Notes: generated by a model not told the origin, from the letters alone. A DNA stretch of 64,000 nt from Cellulomonas denverensis (GCF_012396125.1 NZ_JAAXOX010000004.1:124001-188000); one strand, 5' to 3'; positions 27,824 through 37,242 are shown, counted from the first letter of the stretch. Numbers and translations: made by a program.

Positions 27824-28614
27824 GCCTGCTCACCCTGGACGGCCTGACCGTCACCACCTCCACCGGCCGCACCCTGCTGGACCGGGTGTCCTGGTCCCTG
27901 GCCCCCGGTGGGCGGCTGGGCGTGGTCGGCGAGTCCGGCTCCGGCAAGTCGCTGACCGCCGCCGCGATCCTCGGCCTGCTGCCGGACGGGATGACCGCCA
28001 CCGGCCGGGTGCTGCTGGACGGCACCGACCTGCTCACCCTGCCCGAACGGCGGCTGCGCTCGATCCGGGGCGGCCAGATCGCGATGGTCTTCCAGGAGCC
28101 GCTGACCGCCCTCGACCCGCTGATGACCGTCGGCCGCCAGATCACCGGCCCGCTGCGCCTGCACCGCGGACTGCGCGGAACCGCCGCCCGGGCCGAGGCC
28201 GCCCGGCTGGCCGGACTGGTCCGGCTGGACGACACCGAGCGCATCCTCGGCTCCTACCCGTGGCAACTGTCCGGCGGGCAGCGGCAACGGGTCGCCCTGG
28301 CGATGGCCCTGGCCTGCGAGCCGCGGATCCTGATCGCCGACGAGCCGACCACCGCGCTGGACGTCACGGTGCAGGCCGAGATCCTGGACCTGCTGGACGA
28401 CCTGGTGGACCGCACCGGCGTCGGCCTGGTCTTCGTCTCGCACGATCTGCCGGTGGTGGCCCGGGTCGCCCGCGACCTGGCGGTGATGCGCGACGGCCGG
28501 GTGGTCGAACTCGGCCCGGTCGCCGACGCGCTGGCCGGTGCCGAGCACCCCTACACCCGCGAACTGGTCGCCGCCGCCCGCGCCGGGCAGCTGCCGCCGA
28601 TGGAGGAACGATGA
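27820..28614 (+). CDS. ABC transporter ATPase, DppD type
   Basis: A 264-residue nucleotide-binding subunit. Walker A is GESGSGKS (residues about 38-45), the Q-loop is VFQEPLTALDP, the signature is LSGGQRQRV, Walker B is ILIADEPTTALD, and the switch is SHD. It has the short C-terminal peptide-importer tail AEHPYTRELVAAA. All catalytic residues are present. The ATG overlaps the DppC stop by 4 bp. Confidence 0.93.
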   Translation: MSLLTLDGLTVTTSTGRTLLDRVSWSLAPGGRLGVVGESGSGKSLTAAAILGLLPDGMTATGRVLLDGTDLLTLPERRLRSIRGGQIAMVFQEPLTALDPLMTVGRQITGPLRLHRGLRGTAARAEAARLAGLVRLDDTERILGSYPWQLSGGQRQRVALAMALACEPRILIADEPTTALDVTVQAEILDLLDDLVDRTGVGLVFVSHDLPVVARVARDLAVMRDGRVVELGPVADALAGAEHPYTRELVAAARAGQLPPMEER

Positions 28615-29363
28615 CCACGCCCGTGCTGGCCGCCGAGCAGGTCACCCGCGTGTTCGGCAGCACCCGCGCCCTGGACGGCGTCGACCTGGCGGTGCACGCC
28701 GGGGGCTCGGTCGGCATCGTCGGCGAGTCCGGCTCCGGCAAGTCCACCCTGCTCCGGCTGCTGCTCGGCCTGGACTCGCCGACCTCCGGCACCGTCCGGT
28801 TCCGCGGCGAGACCCTGAACCGCCGCGACCGCGGGCTGCTGCGCCGACTGCGCCAGGACGTGCAGGTGGTGTTCCAGGACCCGCGCTCCTCCCTCGACCC
28901 CCGGATGTCGGTCGGGGCCGCGGTCGCCGAACCCCTGCGTTCGCTCCGGGTCCCCGGCGACCACCGGGCCCGGGTCGCGGAGGTGCTGCTCGCGGTCGGC
29001 CTCGACCCGGAGGTCGCCGGGCGGTACCCGGCCCAGTTCTCCGGCGGGCAGCGGCAGCGGATTGCGATCGCCCGGGCACTGGCCCCCTCCCCCAGCGTGC
29101 TGATCGCCGACGAGCCGGTCAGCGCCCTGGACGTGTCGGTCCGGGCCCAGGTGGTCGGGCTGCTGGACCAGCTCCGGATCGACCAGGGCCTCACCCTGGT
29201 GCTGGTCAGTCACGACATCGGCATCGTCGGCCGGCTGTGCGAGCAGACCGTGGTGCTGCACCACGGCCGGGTGGTCGAACAGGGCGGCACCGCCCAGGTC
29301 CTCGCGCAGCCCGCACAGGCCTACACCCGGCGACTGCTGGCGGCGGTGCCCCGACTCGGATAG
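28611..29363 (+). CDS. ABC transporter ATPase, DppF type
   Basis: A 250-residue nucleotide-binding subunit. It has Walker A GESGSGKST, Q-loop VFQDPRSSLDP, signature FSGGQRQRI, Walker B VLIADEPVSALD, and the SHD switch. It lacks the usual C-terminal zinc or oligopeptide extension and is somewhat shorter than typical DppF. It overlaps the DppD gene by 4 bp and is the last gene of the operon. The two ATPases form a heterodimer driving uptake. Confidence 0.92.
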   Translation: MTTPVLAAEQVTRVFGSTRALDGVDLAVHAGGSVGIVGESGSGKSTLLRLLLGLDSPTSGTVRFRGETLNRRDRGLLRRLRQDVQVVFQDPRSSLDPRMSVGAAVAEPLRSLRVPGDHRARVAEVLLAVGLDPEVAGRYPAQFSGGQRQRIAIARALAPSPSVLIADEPVSALDVSVRAQVVGLLDQLRIDQGLTLVLVSHDIGIVGRLCEQTVVLHHGRVVEQGGTAQVLAQPAQAYTRRLLAAVPRLG

Positions 29364-29377
29364 TCACCCGGGCGTCG

Positions 29378-29399
29378 GTGCGGCCCGCCCGGACCGCAC
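29378..29399 (+). terminator. Weak terminator-like hairpin after the ABC operon
   Basis: Stem GTGCGG / CCGCAC with a 10-nt loop, 15 bp after the operon's last stop and without a U-tract. It may serve this operon and, as the same dyad, the convergent surface-protein gene. Confidence 0.35.
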
Positions 29400-29420
29400 G
29401 CTCAATGGGGAACGGGCCGG

Positions 29421-30398
29421 TCAGGACCGGCGACGGCGGCGCACCAGCACCGCCAGTGCCGCAGTCCCCGCCAACCCGGCCGCCAGGGCGATCGGCCACC
29501 GCGTCGCCGAGTCCCGGCGCGCGATCCCACCGGTCGCCACCTCGGGGCCGCGCGGCGACGTCGTCGTCGCCACCGCCGCCGGGTCGGTGTGCACGGCGGT
29601 GCCGTCCGGGGTGATCGCCACCGCGGCAACCGTGCCGGTCAGCCCGCCGGAGGCGTCCGGGCCGATCGAGCAGGTGGTGGTGCCGCCCGGTGGGATGTCG
29701 CCGGTGGAGCAGCTGGTCGCCGGTGCGTCCCCGTCGCCCGCGTCCACCACGAGCCCCGGGTCGGACAGGGTCAGGTCGCCGGTGTTGGTCAGTTCGACCA
29801 CCGCACCGGTGGCGGTCTCGGACACCTCGCCCACGGACAGCCCGGCCGTCCCGGCGCCGTGCACCACGACCCGGGCGCGTTCCAGCCGGCCGGTCGCCGC
29901 GGTGGCCTCCACGGTCAGTTCCGCCCAGCCCCGGTCCACGTCGTCCTGGGTCAGGGCGTAGCGGACCGCGACGCACTGCGCGGTGCTGGTGCTCTGCGTG
30001 CCCGCTCCCGCGGCGCTGGCCCCGGTCGAGCTGATCCCGGTCGAGCCGGACCCTGCCGAGCCGGACCCGTCGGTGCTGGTCCTGGTCGAGCTCGCCCCGC
30101 CGGTGGTGGTCCCGCCGGTGCACTCGGCGCCGCTGCGTGACCCGTCGGGCATGGTGACCGCGAGCGTGTCGCCGGGGGTCACGCCGGCCCGGATCGTGAG
30201 CACGTCACCGGCCCGGGTGTAGGAGCCGGAGCGCGGCATGCCCTCCGCGTCCCGGACCGCGGTGGACACGGACAGCGCCGGGGTGTGCGCCCGGGCGGGC
30301 AGGGACAGGCCGGGGACGGACAACACGGTGCCCACCGCGCCCAGCGCCGCCACCAGCCCCAGCCCGGCCAGTCGCCGCCGAGGTGCCCGCCCGGTCAC
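29421..30398 (-). CDS. Secreted/membrane-anchored surface protein with C-terminal TM
   Basis: A 325-residue exported protein. It has a signal peptide (residues 1-37, cleavage near ARA-HT), then a beta-rich domain interrupted by a low-complexity Gly/Ser/Thr stretch at about 95-135. A second domain holds VELTNTGDLTLSDPGLVVD with a Cys pair, as in DUF11-like stalk domains. A C-terminal helix ends in RRRRR. The sequence before the helix (EVATGG) is not a convincing sortase signal, so simple membrane anchoring is more likely. The start is GTG. It is downstream of the acyl-CoA ligase on the same strand, with a 95-bp gap. Confidence 0.7.
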   Translation of the reverse strand: MTGRAPRRRLAGLGLVAALGAVGTVLSVPGLSLPARAHTPALSVSTAVRDAEGMPRSGSYTRAGDVLTIRAGVTPGDTLAVTMPDGSRSGAECTGGTTTGGASSTRTSTDGSGSAGSGSTGISSTGASAAGAGTQSTSTAQCVAVRYALTQDDVDRGWAELTVEATAATGRLERARVVVHGAGTAGLSVGEVSETATGAVVELTNTGDLTLSDPGLVVDAGDGDAPATSCSTGDIPPGGTTTCSIGPDASGGLTGTVAAVAITPDGTAVHTDPAAVATTTSPRGPEVATGGIARRDSATRWPIALAAGLAGTAALAVLVRRRRRS

Positions 30399-30493
30399 GG
30401 CGACCGGTCCGCGCCGGTCATGCCGGTTCCGGGAACGCCGACACGGCGCCGGGCACCGGGCCCGACGCCGTGACGACGCTCAGCGATGACGAC

Positions 30494-32071
30494 TCAGAGG
30501 CCGACATTGCCGTACTGCTCGCGGAGCTGGCGCTTGAGCACCTTGCCGGTGCCGTTCTTCGGCAGCGCCTCGACCACGAAGATGTGGCGCGGCACCTTGA
30601 AGCTGGCCAGGATCCGGCGGGCGAAGGTCTGCAGCGCCTTCGGGTCCACCGCGGCACCCGGACGCGGCACCACGACCGCGATCACGGCCTCGATGTAGAC
30701 CGGGTCGGCCACACCGAAGACCGCGCACTCGTGCACGTCCTCGTGCGAGGTGATCGCGTTCTCCACCTCGACCGTGCTGACCTTCTCGCCGCCGATGTTG
30801 ATCGTGTCCCGCATCCGGTCCACGAAGTACAGCCGGCCGGTCGGCGCCCGGTAGCCCAGGTCACCGCTGTGCAGCCAACCGCCGCGGAACAGGTGCCGGG
30901 TCGCGGCCTCGTCCCGGTAGTAGCCCAGCGCGGTGTGCGGCGAGCGGAAGCAGACCTCACCGACCACGCCATCGGCCAGCGGCTTGTTCTCCTCGTCCAG
31001 GATCGCCATCTCGACGTTCAGGGCGGGACGGCCGGCCGACCCGGCGAACGCGATCTGCTCCTCCGGGGTCAGCACGGTCGCGATCGGCGACATCTCGGTC
31101 TGGCCGTAGTAGTTCCACAGCCGGACGTGCGGCAGCTGCTCGTGCAGGCGGCGCAGCACCTGCACCGGCATCGCCGAGGCACCGTAGTAGCCCTTGCGCA
31201 CCGAGGCGAAGGACTCGGCGTTGAAGTCCGGGCTGGCCAGGATCTCGATCCACTTGGTCGGCGTGGCGAACATCTTGGTCACCTGGTGCGCCTTGAGCAT
31301 CCGCATGATCTCGGTCGGCGTGCCGTTGCGCACGATCACCGAGGTCGCACCGACGTACAGGTCCGGGCCGAGGAACGCGTCCATCTGACCGGTGTGGTAC
31401 ATCGGCATGAAGTGCAGCTCGACGTCGTCGGCCACGTACTCGCCGTCCGCGACCACCGAGGCGTACTGCCACATCAGTGCGCGGGAGCTGAGCATGACCG
31501 CCTTCGGCAGGGACTCGCTGCCCGAGGTGAACATCAGGCGCACCGGGTCGCTGTCGTCGACGTCCACCCGGTTCGGGGTGCCCTCGAAGCTCGCCCAGTC
31601 GCCGAAGTCGCCCCAGCCCAGCTCGGTCGCCTTCGAGGACGGCTCGATCACCAGGCGGGTGACGTCGCTGCGACCGGCCATCTCCAGGGCCTCGGTCGCG
31701 ACCTCGACGCAGTGCCGGTCCACGATGAACGCCCGCGGGTCGACCAGCGTGATCAGCTTGGAGACCTCGTCGGCGGTCAGGAAAGTGTTCACCGGGGCGA
31801 GCACGGCGCCGGCCCGGGCGATCGACCACGGCAGGACGGCCAGCTGCCAGCAGTTGCGCGACATCACCATGACGACGTCGCCCTTGGCCAGGCCGGCGGA
31901 CTGAGCGGCGGCGGCGACCCGGTCGCACACCCCGTCGAGCTCGGCGTAGGTGAAGCGGGTGTCACCGTCGATGATCGCGGTGGAGGAGGGGTTGCGGACA
32001 GCACTGCGACGCGGAATGTCACCGATCGACTGGCTGCGCACGGTCAGGGGTGCGGTGTTGTTCTTGGCCAT
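30494..32071 (-). CDS. Acyl-CoA synthetase (ANL superfamily)
   Basis: A 525-residue AMP-forming ligase activating a fatty or other carboxylic acid to its CoA thioester. The P-loop (residues 180-193) reads FTSGSESLPKAV, where the family usually has TSGT(T/E)xxPKG. The adenine motif NYYGQTEMSP, the hinge GWLHSGDLGYRAPTGRLYFVDR and the C-terminal catalytic lysine in PKNGTGKVLKRQLR are intact, so it should be active. A GAAGGA site precedes the ATG. It begins 32 bp after the 1141-residue sigma/zinc-finger-like gene, and the two are likely co-transcribed. Substrate unknown. Confidence 0.88.
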   Translation of the reverse strand: MAKNNTAPLTVRSQSIGDIPRRSAVRNPSSTAIIDGDTRFTYAELDGVCDRVAAAAQSAGLAKGDVVMVMSRNCWQLAVLPWSIARAGAVLAPVNTFLTADEVSKLITLVDPRAFIVDRHCVEVATEALEMAGRSDVTRLVIEPSSKATELGWGDFGDWASFEGTPNRVDVDDSDPVRLMFTSGSESLPKAVMLSSRALMWQYASVVADGEYVADDVELHFMPMYHTGQMDAFLGPDLYVGATSVIVRNGTPTEIMRMLKAHQVTKMFATPTKWIEILASPDFNAESFASVRKGYYGASAMPVQVLRRLHEQLPHVRLWNYYGQTEMSPIATVLTPEEQIAFAGSAGRPALNVEMAILDEENKPLADGVVGEVCFRSPHTALGYYRDEAATRHLFRGGWLHSGDLGYRAPTGRLYFVDRMRDTINIGGEKVSTVEVENAITSHEDVHECAVFGVADPVYIEAVIAVVVPRPGAAVDPKALQTFARRILASFKVPRHIFVVEALPKNGTGKVLKRQLREQYGNVGL

Positions 32072-32102
32072 GATTCCTTCTGTCGGTTGTGTCGAGAGGT
32101 AT

Positions 32103-35100
32103 TCAGTTGTCGACCGTGACGTCGAGGAACTCGACGCTCGACGGTTCCGGCTCGCCGAGCAGGCCGAACGCGGTCCGCACCACGACCTGTCCGATCAGGG
32201 CAGTGACCTTGCCGTCGCCGCCCCACCATTGGGAGTCCCAGTCACTTCCGGTCGCGACCAGCGCGGGGGATCCCCCGGCGCCCACGAACCGGACCGTGAC
32301 CGCGAAGGTGCCGTCGCCCCGGGGCTCCACCACGCTGCGTGCCTCCACGGTGGAGACCCAGGCGAGGCTGTCCAGGGAGGCCAGGCGCTGACCCCAGTCG
32401 GCGTCCGAGTCGCGGACCAGCACCGCCTCTGGCTTGGGGTCGGCCACCGACTCGCCCACGGAACGCCGGGCGAGCTGCTCGGCCCGGACCCGGGCGAGCG
32501 ACACCGCGGCGTCCTTCGCCCGTGGCGACTGGTTCGGGTGCGCCCCGTCGAACACCAGGTAGGGGTGCAGACCCTCGATCTCCACGTGCCGCTCGGCCGG
32601 AGCCGGCACGGGTGCGACGGGTGCCGGGGCCGCCACGGTCGCGGAGTCCGGAATGCCCAGGCCGTGCGTGGTCACCTGCGGGGCCTCGGTCTGCTGCGGC
32701 GCGGGCACCACCACCGGCTGGGCGGGGATCACCACCGGCACCGGAGCGGGGGCGGCCACCGGGGCCGGGACGACGACCGGGGCCGGGGCGGGTGCCGCCA
32801 CTGGGGCAGGCGCGGGCGTCGCGACCGGGGCGGGCGGTGTGGCAGCCGCCGGGGTGGCGACCGCGGCGGGGCTCACCACCGGCGGGTTCGGCGCCGGGAT
32901 CACCACCGGCACCGGCGCGGGCTCGGGCGCCGCCGCGGACACCTGCAGCGGATCGACGGAGCCCGGAGTCGGGGCAAGGTGGTGCACGACCTCCACCGGG
33001 GGCGCGGGCTCCGCGACGACGACCGGGGCGGGCGCCGGGACCACCACGGGTGCGGGGGCGGGCTGCGACACCACCGGGGCGGGAGCGGGCTGGGCGGGAG
33101 CGGTCGCGGCCGGCACGGTCTCCGCGTGGACGGCCCCGGGATGGGTCGTCTCGGTCGGGGCGGGCGCTGTCGCCACGGGGGCGGGCTCGGCGATCGCCGC
33201 CGCGGTCGGGGCGGGCTCGGGTGCCACCGGTGCGGGCTGAGCGCTCACCGCGGCGGGGGCCGGCTCGGGCGCGACCGGGACAGGCTCCGGCAGCACAGGG
33301 GTCGGCTCCGGCTCGACCTGGGCCGGCTCGGGCAGGGACTTGATCGGTTCGACGACCGCGGCGGGCTGTTCCGCAGCGACGACCGGGGCGGGCACCGCGT
33401 CGGGCGTACCCGGCAGCGGGGACCCGGCAGCCTCGGTGGCTCTCGGTACGTCGGGGATCGGGGTGCTCGTCGGTGAGGTCATCTCCAGCTCCGATGCGGG
33501 CTCGGTTGAGGTCGGGAAGGTGGTCATGGGCGCGTCCTGCTCCGGCAGCACCGGGGATGACAGCGGGGACGCGGGCCCCGCGGTCAGCCACGACGGCACC
33601 GGGGTGGTGGCCGGCGGTACCTCGTCGTCCAGTCGCTCCGCCGGGCTGCGCGGGATCGCGGTGGCAGCCGGGGCGACCAGCCAGGACGGCGGGCTGACCG
33701 GCTCGGGGTCCGGAAGCACGTCGGCACCGGCCTCGACCCGCTCCGGCGTGCTCGCATCCAGCTCCGGCGCGCGGCTGTCCGGGCCGGTCGTGATGGGCTG
33801 CTGAGCCGGGGCGGGCTGCTGCTCGGCCGCAACGGGGAGGTCCGGCTCCCCGGTGGCAGCGGCGTCGACCGCGTCGCCTTCGGCGTTCGGCAGGTCGTCG
33901 GTGTCGGCGAGCGCGGTGTCGGCCGCGTCCGCCGCCTCGGTGTCAGCGAGCGCCTGAGCGTCCGCGGAGCCGGGGGCGCCGTCGACGTCAGTGGTGTCGG
34001 CCGGCGCGTCCAGACCATCGACGGCCGAGTCCGTGGCCTCGGGCGCCTCGGTGTCCGGTCCGCCGGTCGAGTCGGCGTCCGTGGCCGGCGCGACGGAGTC
34101 GTGCGCCTCCGCGTCCGGGGCGTCATCCTGGCGCGCCGCGTCGTCCCGCAGGTCTGTGCCCTGTGCCGAGCCGTGCAGATCGGTGGCGCGCCCACCGTCC
34201 TCCAGGTCGATGCGCTCTGCGGTGTCGTCCTGGTGCTCGGCCGTGACGGCCTCGGCGTGCGGCTCGGACGAGTCGTGTTCGGGGCCGGCGGGCACGTCGC
34301 CGACCGCCTCCGGGGCCTCGGCCGTGGTGGGCTCCGGCGACTCGGCCGGGGTGGGCGCGTCCGCGGGCGGGTTCGGCGCCTCGTCGCGGGCGAGGGGGGT
34401 GTGGTCGGGCGCCTCGACCGTCTCGGTGTCCGCCGAGGGGTCCTCCGGCGCCTGGGGCGTGCCGGCCGTCAGCGGCGGCCAGCTGTGCTGGACCTGCGGG
34501 GCGTCCTCGAGGCTGCTGCTGCGGCGGCCGAAGGTGGGGCCGATCTCCAGGCGGCGGCTGCGCAGCTCGTCGAGTGCGCGCCACATCGACCGGGAGGAAC
34601 CCGACCGCTGCGGCTCGGCGGTGTCGGGGCCGGCGCCCTCGGCCACGGCTGCGCGGTCCGCGGGCTCGTCGGCGCGCTCGGGGGCGGGCTGCACACCGGT
34701 GTCCGCGGCACGGTCATCGGCGGAGGCGGGTGCCTCGTCGGCGGCGGCGATCGGCTCGACGGTCGTGGCGGGGGCCTCGTCCTCGGCGAACCAGGAGTCG
34801 GCGACGCCGGGGCCGAGGGCCATCGCCACCAGGAAGCGGGGGTAGCCGGCCCGGAACACCTCGATGTCGGCGTGGATGGCGGCGCAGCGCTCACACTCGG
34901 ACAGGTGGGTCGCCAGGGTGAGGCGGTCGGGCTCGGGCAGTGCACCCTCGGTGGCCTCGCGGACCAGGAGTGCGACCTGGGCGCGGCAGCGCGACAGGTT
35001 CTTCTCCGCGGCGAGCCGGGTCTTGAGCCAGCCGGTGACCAGGGCGCGGCGGCCCTGCTCGTAGCGCGCGCCGAGCTCGTCGGAATCGATCCCGAGGTGC

Positions 35101-35528
35101 TGGGCGGCGGAGTCCTCGGTGAGGCGCTCGATGTCGCCGAACCACAGTCCCTCGCGGGCGGAACCGGGCAGCTTCACGAACAGGCGCTCGGCGAGCTGTC
35201 CGCCCGGGCGGGGCGCAGGCTCATCGGCTTCCTCCCGCACCGGTCCGCGCTGGGCGCGCAGTTGGGTGTAGAGGAACAGGCGCAGATCGTGGCCGGAGGG
35301 GCCACCACCGTCGGTGAGCTTCTGGGCGAGCGAGGCGCCGATCGACTCCAGGTCCGGCTCACCGGTCTCGCCGGCGGCGTGCCAGGCGCGACGCAGCGCG
35401 GGAACGGTGCGCTCCCAGAGCCAGGCCAGCGCGAGGGTGTCCCCCTGCTTGGCCTTGCTGACCAACTCGGCGTCGCCCGGTGCACGCAGGACGTCGCCAT
35501 GTGTCGGACGGGGGTTGCCTTCAGCCAC
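32103..35528 (-). CDS. 1141-aa protein: sigma-like/zinc-finger N-terminus, Pro/Ala/Val linker, C-terminal domain
   Basis: Starts at GTG 35528, after AAGGAAG. Residues about 19-75 (AELVSKAKQGDTLALAWLWE) resemble sigma-70 region 2, and about 133-172 (IERLTEDSAAQHLGIDSDEL) resemble a region 4 helix-turn-helix. Cys181, His208, Cys212 and Cys215 give a C-x26-H-x3-C-x2-C site, as in zf-HC2 anti-sigma domains. About 270-960 is low complexity: first acidic (E/D/A/T), then dense Pro-Ala-Val repeats (APAPVVVPAPAPVV). About 970-1141 is a folded domain with HPYLVFDGAHPNQSPRAKD and a beta-rich end. No transmembrane segment is visible. It is encoded 32 bp after the acidic membrane protein gene. I know no named family with this architecture; a cytoplasmic regulator or scaffold is the best inference. 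Confidence 0.75.
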   Translation of the reverse strand: MAEGNPRPTHGDVLRAPGDAELVSKAKQGDTLALAWLWERTVPALRRAWHAAGETGEPDLESIGASLAQKLTDGGGPSGHDLRLFLYTQLRAQRGPVREEADEPAPRPGGQLAERLFVKLPGSAREGLWFGDIERLTEDSAAQHLGIDSDELGARYEQGRRALVTGWLKTRLAAEKNLSRCRAQVALLVREATEGALPEPDRLTLATHLSECERCAAIHADIEVFRAGYPRFLVAMALGPGVADSWFAEDEAPATTVEPIAAADEAPASADDRAADTGVQPAPERADEPADRAAVAEGAGPDTAEPQRSGSSRSMWRALDELRSRRLEIGPTFGRRSSSLEDAPQVQHSWPPLTAGTPQAPEDPSADTETVEAPDHTPLARDEAPNPPADAPTPAESPEPTTAEAPEAVGDVPAGPEHDSSEPHAEAVTAEHQDDTAERIDLEDGGRATDLHGSAQGTDLRDDAARQDDAPDAEAHDSVAPATDADSTGGPDTEAPEATDSAVDGLDAPADTTDVDGAPGSADAQALADTEAADAADTALADTDDLPNAEGDAVDAAATGEPDLPVAAEQQPAPAQQPITTGPDSRAPELDASTPERVEAGADVLPDPEPVSPPSWLVAPAATAIPRSPAERLDDEVPPATTPVPSWLTAGPASPLSSPVLPEQDAPMTTFPTSTEPASELEMTSPTSTPIPDVPRATEAAGSPLPGTPDAVPAPVVAAEQPAAVVEPIKSLPEPAQVEPEPTPVLPEPVPVAPEPAPAAVSAQPAPVAPEPAPTAAAIAEPAPVATAPAPTETTHPGAVHAETVPAATAPAQPAPAPVVSQPAPAPVVVPAPAPVVVAEPAPPVEVVHHLAPTPGSVDPLQVSAAAPEPAPVPVVIPAPNPPVVSPAAVATPAAATPPAPVATPAPAPVAAPAPAPVVVPAPVAAPAPVPVVIPAQPVVVPAPQQTEAPQVTTHGLGIPDSATVAAPAPVAPVPAPAERHVEIEGLHPYLVFDGAHPNQSPRAKDAAVSLARVRAEQLARRSVGESVADPKPEAVLVRDSDADWGQRLASLDSLAWVSTVEARSVVEPRGDGTFAVTVRFVGAGGSPALVATGSDWDSQWWGGDGKVTALIGQVVVRTAFGLLGEPEPSSVEFLDVTVDN

Positions 35529-35560
35529 GTCTACTTCCTTCCTCGGGTCGCTCACGTCGG

Positions 35561-36979
35561 TCAGGTGGTGCTCCGGCCGCCCTGGTCGGGGGCCAACAGG
35601 TCGTCGAGCCAGTCGAGGCCCTCGTCGTCGCCCGGCGCGGACGGTTCGTCCTCGTCGGAGTCGTCGCCGAACAGGGCGTCGAGCCAGTCGTCGCCGTCCT
35701 CGTCGGTGTCGGCGTCGTCGGTCGCGTCCCCGCCCAGCAGGTCGGCGAGCCAGTCCGTGTCCTCGTCCTCGTCCGGCTGGGCCGCGGGCACTGTCTGCAC
35801 CGCGTCGTCCGGCTCGGGCTCGGCCGCCTGCTCGGTGGCCGCGACCGATGCCGTGACCTCCGCCGGCGCCTCGATCGGCTCCGGTTCCGGCATCGGGAAC
35901 GGGTCGAACATGTCGTCGGCCTCGTCCAGCTCGTCCAGCTCGGTCCCGCCGGACACCTCGTCCGGCTCGGCCATGCCCGCGGGCACCTCCTCCGGCTCGA
36001 CCGCAGGACCAGCCAGCTCGGCCGTGCCGTCGACCTGCTCGCCGACCACCGGGTCCGCGTCGGACAGCTCGTCCAGCTCGGCGGGCAGTTCGTCCCGCTC
36101 GTCGATCCCCGGCACCTGCTCGTCGGTGCCGGACACCTCGTCCAGCTCGGCCGCCTGCCCCGGCTCCGGCGCCTCGTCCAGCTCCGGTGCCCCGCCCAGC
36201 TCCGGTGCCCCGTCGGACACCTCCGCCTCCGCGACCTCGACCGGCTCGACCGCCTCCACGTCGGTGGCCGGCTCGGCCACCTCGTCGGCCACTGCCTCGG
36301 CCGACCCGACCGCCTCGCCTCCGTCCGGCTCCGGGCCGTCGCCGGTCCCGGCCGACAGCCCCTCGATCTCGGCGACCGGCACGTCCCCGGCGCTCTCCAG
36401 CTCCCCGGCCACCGGCACGCCCGCACCCGTCTCCGGCGTCCCGGCGACCAGCACCTCCGCACCCGTCTCCAGCTCCCCGGCCACCGGCAGGTCCGCCGAC
36501 TCCCCGCGCCGCCGCAGCCGGACCAGCTCGCGGATCGCGAACCCGCCCGCGGTGACCAGGACCAGAGCCGACGCCCCGAAGGCGACGAACCGCCAGACCT
36601 CGACCGTGCCGCCCTCCTCGGCCACCTCGGTGACCGTGACCGAGCCGATCAGGCAGCGGATCGGCGCGACGTCGGTGGCATAGGACAGCTCCCAGGCGGT
36701 GGCGCCGGCGGGTGCGACCACCCACTCCCGGCCGACCACCACCCCGTCCGCCCCGGCGAAGAAGACCTCCAGCCGGTGCTCGGCGGATGCGGTGTCCGGG
36801 TCGGTGATCCGGCCCTGCGCGAGCCAGGTGCCGCCCTGGTCGGTGCAGCTGTCCAGGGTGGCGAGGGGACCGGCGTCGGTCGCGCTGAGCGGGGGCGCCC
36901 CGACGGCGTCGGTGGCCGGACCGAAGACCCAGACACCTGCGATCGCCATCGCCAGGACAGCCGCAGGTGCTGGCTTCAC
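35561..36979 (-). CDS. Single-pass membrane protein with long acidic cytoplasmic tail
   Basis: A 472-residue protein from GTG 36979 (AGGAAGG upstream). It has a signal or first helix at residues 1-28, then an extracytoplasmic domain of about 100 residues with two cysteines (44, 109). One transmembrane helix lies at about 130-151, followed by a basic stop (RLRRRGE). The remaining ~310 residues are extremely rich in Asp, Glu, Ala and Pro. Three short motifs of the type DWLxxLhxxD end the tail, with Trp at 410, 432 and 457. The arrangement looks like an external sensor or anchor with a disordered binding tail. It is encoded just before the sigma/zinc-finger-like protein, a likely partner. No family recognised. 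Confidence 0.75.
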   Translation of the reverse strand: MKPAPAAVLAMAIAGVWVFGPATDAVGAPPLSATDAGPLATLDSCTDQGGTWLAQGRITDPDTASAEHRLEVFFAGADGVVVGREWVVAPAGATAWELSYATDVAPIRCLIGSVTVTEVAEEGGTVEVWRFVAFGASALVLVTAGGFAIRELVRLRRRGESADLPVAGELETGAEVLVAGTPETGAGVPVAGELESAGDVPVAEIEGLSAGTGDGPEPDGGEAVGSAEAVADEVAEPATDVEAVEPVEVAEAEVSDGAPELGGAPELDEAPEPGQAAELDEVSGTDEQVPGIDERDELPAELDELSDADPVVGEQVDGTAELAGPAVEPEEVPAGMAEPDEVSGGTELDELDEADDMFDPFPMPEPEPIEAPAEVTASVAATEQAAEPEPDDAVQTVPAAQPDEDEDTDWLADLLGGDATDDADTDEDGDDWLDALFGDDSDEDEPSAPGDDEGLDWLDDLLAPDQGGRSTT

Positions 36980-37242
36980 ACCGACTGCCTTCCTCTCGTC
37001 CGTCGTGGGAGCGGCGGGGTGCGGCCCGCCCCGTGCGAGACGCGGGCCGCACCGCCTGCCCCTCACGGGGCCCGGTCCGGGCACGCCACCCCGACCGGAG
37101 TGGATCGCCGACGTGCGAGTCGACAACCTGGCCATCCTGGGTGGGTGACCGTGGGCGCACGGACCGGCCGCGGTGATTCGTGGTGGATCGAGCCGCGGGC
37201 GCGGACGTCGATCCGGTCGATCGTGGTGGTGCGGGGCGAAGG
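36980..37242. promoter_or_regulatory. Intergenic region upstream of the acidic membrane protein
   Basis: 263 bp between the LuxR gene stop and the membrane-protein start, both on minus. It should hold the promoter of the 36979-30494 gene group. No clear motif is visible. Confidence 0.3.

Noticed and set aside
29421..29520. EVATGG near the end of the 325-aa surface protein as a sortase motif
   Set aside because: Lacks the L-x-x-T-G spacing and proline or alanine position; simple membrane anchoring explains the C-terminal helix.
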